A stretch of 43,907 nucleotides of DNA from Flavobacteriales bacterium (GTDB taxonomy: Bacteria; Bacteroidota; Bacteroidia; Flavobacteriales_D; Crocinitomicaceae): the NCBI GenBank assembly GCA_947453795.1, contig CANGIC010000002.1:1-43907 (forward strand), read 5' to 3'. The notes beneath the pieces were generated by a model. That model did no database searches. It was not told where the DNA came from and saw only the letters and a list, made by a program, of their open reading frames with translations. The first letter of the stretch is position 1. Each line of letters starts with the position of its first letter. A program made the translations under genes and the position numbers. Shown in pieces: positions 15,841 through 22,864 of the stretch.

Positions 15841-16920
15841 CTATGTCAATGTTTTCAATTTCTCCTGAAAACGCAGAAAAATTGGATCATCTTTACCGCG
15901 TACTTGACCAATAAAAGAAATGTATCCGCGCAAGCGATTTAAAAAAATAAACTGGTCGCTTTCGCGCACTACAGGTGAATTTTTAAAGTGCTTCGCTGCA
16001 GCAGCGGTGGGACCATTTTTTTCGAAATCAAAGAGCATTGCTCTAACTTGACGGATTTGACTTCGTTTTACGTTTGCCTTCGTATTCACAACAATTCCCG
16101 TCACTTCCTTTCTTCTACCTGTGCCTTTTTGACGGATTTTCTTTTCGTTGATAACAAACCGATTGGATTCCACAATTGAACGAATTTGAGCGATTTCCGC
16201 ATCATGAAAGGGCATAACTGCAGAGAACGTAAGATCGTCAGCATAACGTGTGTAAGTCCAACCACGCTCGGCTGATAATTTTCTCATGGCCTCGTCCATT
16301 TCAGCGCAAATAAAATTGGTAAGGATTGGTGATGTAGGCGCGCCTTGCGGCAAATGACCTTTATAAGTTGTCAGCAATGTCAAAACCGTAGCCGTTTGCT
16401 CGTTGAATCGGAAGCGGTCAGAAAGAAAAATTTGCTTGACACGTTGCGCATGAATGGAAGGAAAAAAGTCCTTTATATCCAAATTGAGCACATACGGTTT
16501 ACCAACATGAGGCAACGCGTTTTGTACGATTGGTGATGCGGGGGTTGCGTTCTCATCGTTGATGACAAATCCAAAAACAGCAGGGTCTGGATTACACCTG
16601 TACAAGGACTGAAGTCCATCATTCATTAACCGTTGAACATGCATTAACCTTGGCTCTGGCGCTTCAATGTTACGCGCTCCACCCCTTTTTTTTGCAATAG
16701 AAAAGCTGCGGTATTTGGGTGTATTGAGGATTTGTTCGAGAACTGCGCGTGGCACCTGAAAATAGGCACACACATCTTGTGCATTTTCCAAGGAGAGCAA
16801 GAGTCCCGCAGAAATCATCTGTTTTGGCACCCCTGGAAAAAGTTTGAGGATTAAGTGTTGAGAACGAAGTGTTTTCTTTAGTTCCGGACCTTGCTGTTCA
16901 ACAAATTCGTACAATGTCAT
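15841..16920 (-). CDS. Retron-type reverse transcriptase
   Basis: A 359-aa RNA-directed DNA polymerase predicted to make branched msDNA from the RNA encoded just upstream. Motifs in order: YRSFSIAKKRGGARNIEAP (about 70-88), NALPH (134-138, region before motif A typical of retron RTs), LDIKDFFPSI (motif A, catalytic Asp about 148), GHLPQGAPTSPILTN (190-202), YTRYADDLTFS (YADD 226-229), NEKKI (258-262), VTGIVVN (VTG 273-275, retron Y-region) and a thumb ending RGYISFIGQVRGKDDPIF. No maturase, endonuclease or fused effector domain is present. The length is ordinary for the family. The ATG is 18 bp past the RNA's 3' repeat. It is convergent with malic enzyme. Confidence 0.9.
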   Translation of the reverse strand: MTLYEFVEQQGPELKKTLRSQHLILKLFPGVPKQMISAGLLLSLENAQDVCAYFQVPRAVLEQILNTPKYRSFSIAKKRGGARNIEAPEPRLMHVQRLMNDGLQSLYRCNPDPAVFGFVINDENATPASPIVQNALPHVGKPYVLNLDIKDFFPSIHAQRVKQIFLSDRFRFNEQTATVLTLLTTYKGHLPQGAPTSPILTNFICAEMDEAMRKLSAERGWTYTRYADDLTFSAVMPFHDAEIAQIRSIVESNRFVINEKKIRQKGTGRRKEVTGIVVNTKANVKRSQIRQVRAMLFDFEKNGPTAAAAKHFKNSPVVRESDQFIFLNRLRGYISFIGQVRGKDDPIFLRFQEKLKTLT

Positions 16921-16937
16921 GTGATGTTTTTAAAAAA

Positions 16938-17099
16938 GAGAGCCGTTGCTTCTTATCTTCAATTTAGATGTTTCGGCGAAAGTGGAGCGCAGCGGAACTT
17001 CGACGAAACATCGAAGTTCATGGCCTCCATTCTCAATTGGGTTGCAGGTGCACAACCACTTATCGGTCAGTCCGACACATAAGTTGGGCAACGGCTCTC
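16938..17099 (-). ncRNA. Candidate retron msr-msd RNA
   Basis: Reading the minus strand, GAGAGCCGTTGC (a1, 17099-17088) and GCAACGGCTCTC (a2, 16949-16938) form a perfect 12-bp inverted repeat bounding 138 nt. Between them are ACTTAT/ATAAGT enclosing CGG-ACTGA-CCG, then GGTTG/CAACC with an 8-nt loop (msr-like hairpins), then an msd-like hairpin GAACTTCGA-TGTTTCG-TCGAAGTTC supported by outer TGGAG/CTCCA and CAATT/AATTG. TTTTTT follows a2 directly and may end the transcript. The RT start is 18 nt downstream. The whole order a1-msr-msd-a2-RT is that of known retrons. The branching guanosine cannot be assigned with certainty. Confidence 0.75.
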
Positions 17100-17106
17100 G
17101 TAACGA

Positions 17107-18141
17107 TTAAAATGGTGTATCTCCTAATTCTTCCAATCTTTCACGATTTATTGAAAATCGCTCGAGATGGTCGTTTACTGAAATGATTCGCGTATAATTG
17201 GCGTCTCGGGCATATTGAATTCGCTCTAAGGAACCGCTTCTATTTTTGGCCAAGATCAACTCGGTAATGCCATCTGTTGTATTTCCATCCTCATCCTGCA
17301 TAAAACCATAATATTCTGGTCTGTAGAGGAAAAAAACTTTGTCCGCGTCTTGTTCAATCGAACCACTTTCTCTCAAATCGGAGAGTATCGGTCGTTTATC
17401 TCCTCCACGTGTCTCTACCATTCGGCTCAACTGGCTAGAAGCAATAAGTAGGACATTAAATTCTCGTGCAACGTTCTTTAATTCTCGACTGACATAACTC
17501 ATCTCCATTTCACGGTTATGACGGTATCGATCTGAGCTTATGAGCTGGATGTAATCGATAAAAACCACTTTCACCCCATCTTCCTCAACATGCTTTTTGC
17601 AACGTTCACGAAGAACTTGAAGTGACTTCGTGGGTTGGTCACTAATCCACAATTTTCGCGATTGAAACTCATTTTTCACAGAATCAATCAACTCCAATTC
17701 CAAGCGATTCAAAGACCCCGACATGATTTGATTCAATGAAATCCCTGACAAAGCTGCCACCATGCGTTTTACCAACAATCCTTCAGATAAATCAAAACTG
17801 CAATACAATACGGGAGTTTTCGTAGAAATATTCAAGGCCAGATTCATCAGTAGATGCGTTTTTCCCATAGCCGGACGTCCGCCAAAAACTACATACTCCC
17901 CTTGAAACAAGGGAACACGTTGATCAAAATCTTCCATTCCCGTTTCAATGATTTCTCCCGCTACCCCAAAATCACTTATGTGCGAAGAAAAAATATCGAT
18001 GGCTTTTTTTGCCGGTAGTGAGGAATTCTCACGAAACTCAATTTCACGAACAATAGCGTTTAATTCCGCCAAGATGTGCTGGTCATCTTTGTTTTGATCC
18101 TCAATAATCTTTCGTAATCGGTGCTGAATAGATGTATGCAT
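17107..18141 (-). CDS. DnaB C-terminal-type RecA-fold ATPase (replicative helicase-like)
   Basis: A 344-aa protein with a RecA-like DnaB-C core but without the normal DnaB N-terminal primase-binding domain; only about 60 residues precede the core. Walker A is GGRPAMGKT (87-95), Walker B is VVFIDYIQL (192-200), with SQLSR (236-240) and DLRESGSIEQDAD (255-267), which are strong DnaB signatures. Helicase activity is inferred; the length suggests an accessory or phage/plasmid-type form rather than the chromosomal DnaB. It stops 8 bp before the a1 repeat of the retron RNA on the same strand, so it could be cotranscribed with the retron. Confidence 0.8.
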   Translation of the reverse strand: MHTSIQHRLRKIIEDQNKDDQHILAELNAIVREIEFRENSSLPAKKAIDIFSSHISDFGVAGEIIETGMEDFDQRVPLFQGEYVVFGGRPAMGKTHLLMNLALNISTKTPVLYCSFDLSEGLLVKRMVAALSGISLNQIMSGSLNRLELELIDSVKNEFQSRKLWISDQPTKSLQVLRERCKKHVEEDGVKVVFIDYIQLISSDRYRHNREMEMSYVSRELKNVAREFNVLLIASSQLSRMVETRGGDKRPILSDLRESGSIEQDADKVFFLYRPEYYGFMQDEDGNTTDGITELILAKNRSGSLERIQYARDANYTRIISVNDHLERFSINRERLEELGDTPF

Positions 18142-18258
18142 GTGCCAAATTTATGTTGGTTTTTCGCAGCGAAAAATGACGAACATTACCCTTTTTGTTC
18201 TTCATTTCATGCGCTCATCCCTTCAACGGACGAGACATAAACATTTAACCGAACAATT

Positions 18259-18855
18259 TTAATCTAACCACGAAAACCAAGTTTCTTGTTCAACATGCTC
18301 CACCTTCATTTGCTCACAAACTTTGATGGTATGCCCAGTTCCGCCTGGCTTGGTTGCCTTTCGGTCCACATAGAAAATCGCAAAACGAGCGGGTTTCACC
18401 TCTTCTGAACCCGTTACCATCAAGGTGCTTCGAAGAATATATTTCGCATTCGCTACAATTTTTCCTGTTGTTTCACCCTTCAAATATTTATCAATTCCGT
18501 GTTGAGTCCCTTTATGTGTCTTGGCCTGATCCACTAAGGTTGGTTCATTAACCACATCTACTCGATCTAAAGAAAAACTACCATACCCCACGCGATTTTC
18601 CGGTCGATGATTCGGATAAGGAAGAATGATTTCGACCCGAGACGGATCAATTGCCCCTACTCCAGAAATAAATAAACTATCCGCACCTTCCGCATTTCCA
18701 CTTCGAAAGACAATATGCTTGCTTCGCTTGGCCAATAATCTGCCTAAATCAATCAACTTTTGTTCATCCGCAGGTGACACATTACGGCTACCTGCAAGTA
18801 AAACAACACCTCCTGCGGTATCGTACTTTTCAAAAAATGTATCTAAATCTAACAT
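18259..18855 (-). CDS. SLOG-like Rossmann-fold protein
   Basis: 198 aa, ATG start. The N-terminal half looks like a DprA/LOG (SLOG) nucleotide-binding fold: GGVVLLAGSRNVSPADEQ, a helix LIDLGRLLAKRSKHI, FRSGNAEGADSLF (the GxAxGAD loop) and VEIILPYPNHR. The C-terminal half has KPGGTGHTIKVCEQ, a second glycine-rich loop often seen in this fold. SLOG proteins bind nucleotide-derived ligands and occur in several defence and stress systems. It lies upstream of the DnaB-like gene by 117 bp; a TTTTTCG/CGAAAAA hairpin sits in between (18160-18176). The exact subfamily and any enzymatic activity are unknown. Confidence 0.55.
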   Translation of the reverse strand: MLDLDTFFEKYDTAGGVVLLAGSRNVSPADEQKLIDLGRLLAKRSKHIVFRSGNAEGADSLFISGVGAIDPSRVEIILPYPNHRPENRVGYGSFSLDRVDVVNEPTLVDQAKTHKGTQHGIDKYLKGETTGKIVANAKYILRSTLMVTGSEEVKPARFAIFYVDRKATKPGGTGHTIKVCEQMKVEHVEQETWFSWLD

Positions 18856-18936
18856 GCCTCTCCTACGAACTTAAGAATCAAATGTATCAAAGATTTAATT
18901 GTTATTTTTATTCAAATCATTCTATTGCTGCGCCTT

Positions 18937-19839
18937 ATGGTCATTAAACCCTTAAAAATGTCTGCCCTATTCATGGCACTTGCTGGATTTCTCCTATCGT
19001 GTGACTCCACTTCTGATCACGCACAAAACAGTGATGAAAAGACTTTTGGCGATCAATTCGATCAGGCAATAGAAGAAGGAGGTAAGCTCATTGATGAATT
19101 ATCAGAACAAGTTGATGCGATCGAAATTAACGGATTCACCATCGCGGATGATAAAAAAATGGGGAAAGAGCTCTACGAGAAAATCATGAACAGTGGCGAA
19201 TACAAGGTGCTTGACCGATCAGCTAACGCAAAACTTTACGGATATGTAGAAGGCATTAAACAGCGGATTCTACATAGCGGAAAGCTTAAACACAAGAATG
19301 ATTTTGAGTGGACCTTGACCATCATCGATGACGACGAGACAATCAATGCGTTCTGTGCACCGGGCGGCTATATTTTTGTCTATACCGGGATTCTGAAATT
19401 TCTGGACAATGAGGCAGAATTCGCTGGTGTGATGGCGCACGAAATTGGTCATGCCGATCGTCGTCACGGAACACGTCAGCTCACGAAGAGTCTCGGTATT
19501 GATTTGATTTTGTCCTTTTTGTTAGGGGATGGAAATGGTCAAGTTGCACGACAAATCACCTCTGGTTTATTGAATTTGCGCTATTCCCGAAAATATGAAC
19601 GCGAGGCAGACAAATGCTCCGTAAAGTACCTTTGTCAAACGGATTACAACGCAGCTGGTGCGGCAGGATTTTTCGAAAAGATTCTTCAAACCAAAGGTGA
19701 CCAATCTTTGGAGTTATTGAGCACACACCCAGATCCAAAGGAGCGAATTAGGAATTTTAAGTCTGAAAAGGAAGCATGCAACTGCAGCGGTAATCATTCA
19801 TTTGGGCAGCGTTACCAAAAAATGAAAATGAATCTTTAG
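18937..19839 (+). CDS. M48-family zinc metalloprotease, lipoprotein
   Basis: About 300 aa from the ATG at 18937 (the track start 18925 is TTG; an ATG at 18958 is also possible). A lipoprotein signal peptide ends with LLSC, so the protein is anchored in the envelope. The catalytic motif is MAHEIGHADRRHG (HExxH), with a third zinc ligand likely in YEREADKCSVKYL, the EADxxS block of M48 peptidases. This is the BepA/LoiP-like soluble type without TM helices in the catalytic domain. Such proteins clear misfolded outer-membrane proteins; the role here is inferred. Confidence 0.88.
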   Translation: MVIKPLKMSALFMALAGFLLSCDSTSDHAQNSDEKTFGDQFDQAIEEGGKLIDELSEQVDAIEINGFTIADDKKMGKELYEKIMNSGEYKVLDRSANAKLYGYVEGIKQRILHSGKLKHKNDFEWTLTIIDDDETINAFCAPGGYIFVYTGILKFLDNEAEFAGVMAHEIGHADRRHGTRQLTKSLGIDLILSFLLGDGNGQVARQITSGLLNLRYSRKYEREADKCSVKYLCQTDYNAAGAAGFFEKILQTKGDQSLELLSTHPDPKERIRNFKSEKEACNCSGNHSFGQRYQKMKMNL

Positions 19840-20105
19840 GAAAATCAATATTTTTTTTCTTGTCATAAAATTACCTTTTATATTCTGATATTCAAACATT
19901 TAGCAACTATAATTCCGTTAAAATAGAAACATCGAATTGCTTTATTTTGTTGTTTTTTAAACTTTTTTGTAATATTTTGTGAAATAAAGCGTTACTATTT
20001 TCACCAACTGAATTATACCCTTCGAAAAACTAATCTGCCTATGATGATAAAAGGTTACTCTCCACATTAAAACTGCTTAATGTTTAACCCTAAAAACCAA
20101 ACGCC

Positions 20106-20600
20106 ATGAAAACAAATCTTGATCTTATTTCCGAGCAACTTCCTTACTTCCGTGCCATTGCGAAACGTTCTCTCCCGAATCATTATTTGCACCTTGCCGA
20201 AGACCTTGCTCAAGACGCCATCATCAAGGCCATTGAAAACATCAGCAAATTTGATCCCGCCAAAGGAAACTTCAAAAGCTGGTTGTATAGAGTCACTCAA
20301 AACCTATGTTTCGACGCCATCAGAAGCATGAAAAAAATGGATTTGGTGCCATTGAACGGTACAATCATGCACAACGACACTTCCGAACAAAGGGATCTTG
20401 AGCAAACCCAACTTCGCGTGATTCGCAAAGCCATGGCTTTTTTAAGTGACCGTGACCGTCAATTGATCACTTACCGATTTATGTATGGAATGAGTGGTCG
20501 CGAAATGGCTCAGTTAATGGACATTCCTGAAAGTCAAATTAATATCTACTTTCAACGCGCAAAGAATCGTTTGAAAGAACTTTGTAAAGAGGCCGCTTAG
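20106..20600 (+). CDS. RNA polymerase ECF sigma factor (sigma-70 family)
   Basis: 164 aa. Region 2 is at about residues 10-80 (HLAEDLAQDAIIKAIENISKF, NFKSWLYRVTQNLCFDAIRS) and region 4 at about 110-160 (AFLSDRDRQLITYRFMYGMS, GREMAQLMDIPESQINIYFQ). The ATG is well placed. A short hairpin ACATTAA-aactgc-TTAATGT lies 23 bp upstream (20064-20083), and the 266-bp gap before it is very AT-rich. A terminator overlaps its stop, separating it from the downstream lipoprotein gene. Close to, but not an obvious paralog of, the 8295 sigma factor. Confidence 0.88.
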   Translation: MKTNLDLISEQLPYFRAIAKRSLPNHYLHLAEDLAQDAIIKAIENISKFDPAKGNFKSWLYRVTQNLCFDAIRSMKKMDLVPLNGTIMHNDTSEQRDLEQTQLRVIRKAMAFLSDRDRQLITYRFMYGMSGREMAQLMDIPESQINIYFQRAKNRLKELCKEAA

Positions 20601-20614
20601 GCCTCTTTTTTTTT
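20586..20614 (+). terminator. Rho-independent terminator overlapping the sigma stop codon
   Basis: AAAGAGGCC/GGCCTCTTT forms a 9-bp stem around a 5-nt loop, followed by a T-run. The TAG stop codon lies in the loop and the first base of the 3' arm, so the 5' arm encodes the last residues of the sigma factor. Confidence 0.9.
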
Positions 20615-20650
20615 CAACAAATGAATTAACTTTAACAAAAGTTTTATTCC

Positions 20651-21511
20651 ATGCGCAGTACGTATTACATTCTTGTTTTTGGTTCCCTACTCTTCGCTTA
20701 TGCGTGCAGTGGTGAAGAAAAAAAATCAGCAAAACCCGAAGCATCAGCGCGCGAAGATGTTCCAGAAAAAGATAGTGTGACCGCTCCTCAATTTAAAAGT
20801 GGCTTGGTCCTTCGTTTTCGAGATTACCACAAAGAATATTGCTTTACAACCGATGATGCTGAGGTCAATGACTTTTGTTCAGAAATGGATCTCCACATGT
20901 TGACGGTTGAATTGAAGGATCAATCTGTGGCAGATCGCATTAATGATGCGATTATCAAAGGAGTAACAAACAATACCCTTAAGGGAAAATCCCTTAGTCA
21001 ATGGGTATCTGAGGGGGTTGAGCGCAACGACATTGAAATGGCTTATCAACGATCCATCCGCTGTGATGTGGTCGAAAAATCACACGACATAATCGTCGTG
21101 GTCCTTGGTAATTATGAATATTACTACGGAGCCGCACATGGTGGAGGAACCACAGAAACGTACAACATTGACCTTCACACAGGAAAAATTCTTGGATTGA
21201 GTGATATTCTTCAAGCCGGATACGGCAAAGATTTGAAGCGCATTGCCGAACAAATCTTCATTGCTGAAAATGGAGCTGAAGGATGGGATTTCACGCCTGG
21301 AAATGGGGACTTCGCATTGGCGCACAACATTTCATTTACCCGAAAAGGAATGGTTTTCGTTTACGACGCATACGAAATTGGTCCTTATGCGGCTGGCTCT
21401 CCATCTATTTGTATTCCTTGGAAGCAATTGAAAAAACTACTCATAGAGGGATCTTTAATCCAAGATTTCATTGACCATCCGTCAAAGAAAGAGGAAGAAC
21501 TGGGATGTTAG
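20651..21511 (+). CDS. Lipoprotein with DUF3298 (RsiV-like) domain
   Basis: 286 aa. The signal peptide ends in a lipobox (FAYACSG), so it is lipid-anchored. The C-terminal part reads like DUF3298: YEYYYGAAHGGGTTETYNID, TGKILGLSDILQAG, then FSFTRKGMVFVYDAYEIGPYAAGSPSICIPWKQL. In RsiV this domain is the extracytoplasmic, lysozyme-sensing part of an anti-sigma factor. Here there is no cytoplasmic anti-sigma segment or TM helix, and a terminator separates it from the sigma factor, so a direct anti-sigma role is doubtful; more likely an envelope protein. Confidence 0.72.
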   Translation: MRSTYYILVFGSLLFAYACSGEEKKSAKPEASAREDVPEKDSVTAPQFKSGLVLRFRDYHKEYCFTTDDAEVNDFCSEMDLHMLTVELKDQSVADRINDAIIKGVTNNTLKGKSLSQWVSEGVERNDIEMAYQRSIRCDVVEKSHDIIVVVLGNYEYYYGAAHGGGTTETYNIDLHTGKILGLSDILQAGYGKDLKRIAEQIFIAENGAEGWDFTPGNGDFALAHNISFTRKGMVFVYDAYEIGPYAAGSPSICIPWKQLKKLLIEGSLIQDFIDHPSKKEEELGC

Positions 21512-21576
21512 ACCTAATTATTTAACCTCTTTAAAATCATTACAATAGCTCGATGTCTCATGCCTTTCACCCACCT

Positions 21577-22179
21577 TTACTTTGATGGGGCAAGGGTAAA
21601 TGTGGCACCTCTCATCCTATGTATCCCATCCGAACCTTCCACCTTGGCAATAATTGAAAAATTCATGGGCAAAGATTTGCCGAGAAGGATATCCTGAATG
21701 TGCTGCGATAGTTTATTCCCGAAAACGGAGTACACTTGACCGTCATTGGGGATTTGAACATTAAAAGAAATAATTTTCCATTCGCCTTCGGGAATTGGGC
21801 AGGTTGATGGAGGGAATTGAATCGTCAGAGCCGCTGAAAGATCTTGAACTTCTCCACCATTCACCACATTCCCAAAATAGATGTCGGGACTAGGCAATGC
21901 CTTGCATTCGTAGTCGCGAACAAGGCGTTTTGAATTGGAAAAGGAAATCACAATGCGAACATTTTTTGACGTATCTGAAACCTTTGCAATCCATTGGTCG
22001 CCGTTTAATTTAATCAATGTCGCTCCTGTCGCTTGAAGCGTGTAATTTTGGCCATTTACTTCGGATTCCAAATCGAGAATGTTCTCGTAATTTCGATAAA
22101 GAACAAGACAATCTTCATTTTCTTGAGCGATTGAGAAAAAAGGGAAAGCCAGTAAAGCTATTATTTTCAACGTTTTCAT
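21577..22179 (-). CDS. Secreted protein with GldM C-terminal-like domain
   Basis: 200 aa from the ATG at 22179 (the track start is TTG). A signal peptide (MKTLKIIALLAFPFFSIAQ) is followed by LVLYRNYENILDLESEVNGQ and KALPSPDIYFGNVVNGGEVQ, which match the beta-strand pattern of the C-terminal repeats of gliding/T9SS protein GldM. It is not GldM itself, being far shorter and lacking the TM helix. It is the third gene of a minus-strand operon with an outer-membrane protein and the amidase fusion. Role unknown; presumably periplasmic. Confidence 0.6.
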   Translation of the reverse strand: MKTLKIIALLAFPFFSIAQENEDCLVLYRNYENILDLESEVNGQNYTLQATGATLIKLNGDQWIAKVSDTSKNVRIVISFSNSKRLVRDYECKALPSPDIYFGNVVNGGEVQDLSAALTIQFPPSTCPIPEGEWKIISFNVQIPNDGQVYSVFGNKLSQHIQDILLGKSLPMNFSIIAKVEGSDGIHRMRGATFTLAPSK

Positions 22180-22196
22180 AATCAAATATTTAAAGG

Positions 22197-22862
22197 TTAT
22201 TTTAAAAAATCATACACTTGATGGCGCATCAAGCGAACGCGCACACCAATTTCACAGCGGTAAAAGGATTGCTTTTGACCAGAATTATCGACTTGAATTG
22301 TTGGTGTAAATCCTTGTCGGTAAAACACATCAACATGGTTGGTTTGGCTTCTCGATCGCTTCCCAGCACCCGCATAAACATGGCAAAACGACAACCCCAC
22401 TTGCCCACCAATCTCTCCATACGATTGGTTGGGAATTGCGCGAGTACCAAACATATAGGTGTAATCGACGCCAACCAACAATCCCAATGACAAGTAATGA
22501 CACATGCCCCTCACCTTTTTCTCCTGTAGCTTCGCGATGCGTTTATCCGCCAAGATTGAACCCATTACCGAATGAGCACTCGAATAGGGAAATGAGCGCA
22601 AGTTCGGACTTGTCCTATTGAATTGAGCATATCCATAACCGGCAGAAAAAGTGATTCCCGGAACGGGCATTTTCATGAATCCCGCCGAAAAAGATAAGGT
22701 GTTTGCCGACAATTGCTTTAGACTTGATGCAGTCGTAGCTATGGGAACCCCAGTCAAAAACACACCGAAATTCTTTCCTGTTCTTTCGTAATACTGTGCT
22801 TTGCCAATCGTCCCGATCAACAAGATACCTCCTAAAAGTGTGTATTTAGTCATCGTCTTCAT
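22197..22862 (-). CDS. Predicted outer-membrane protein
   Basis: 221 aa with a signal peptide (about residues 1-22, ending IGKAQ). The mature part alternates hydrophobic and polar residues as in beta-barrel strands (TLSFSAGFMKMPVPGITFSA, VGLSFCHVYAGAGKRSR, YRCEIGVRVRL), consistent with a small outer-membrane beta-barrel. No named family. It starts 2 bp after the stop of the upstream amidase fusion gene and precedes the GldM-like gene by 17 bp, so the three are very likely one operon. Confidence 0.6.
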   Translation of the reverse strand: MKTMTKYTLLGGILLIGTIGKAQYYERTGKNFGVFLTGVPIATTASSLKQLSANTLSFSAGFMKMPVPGITFSAGYGYAQFNRTSPNLRSFPYSSAHSVMGSILADKRIAKLQEKKVRGMCHYLSLGLLVGVDYTYMFGTRAIPNQSYGEIGGQVGLSFCHVYAGAGKRSRSQTNHVDVFYRQGFTPTIQVDNSGQKQSFYRCEIGVRVRLMRHQVYDFLK

Positions 22863-22864
22863 TT

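Noticed and set aside
15841-16920. Group II intron or diversity-generating retroelement RT
   Set aside because: No maturase/endonuclease domain, no intron ends, and no template/variable repeat pair were seen; the adjacent a1/a2 RNA fits a retron better.
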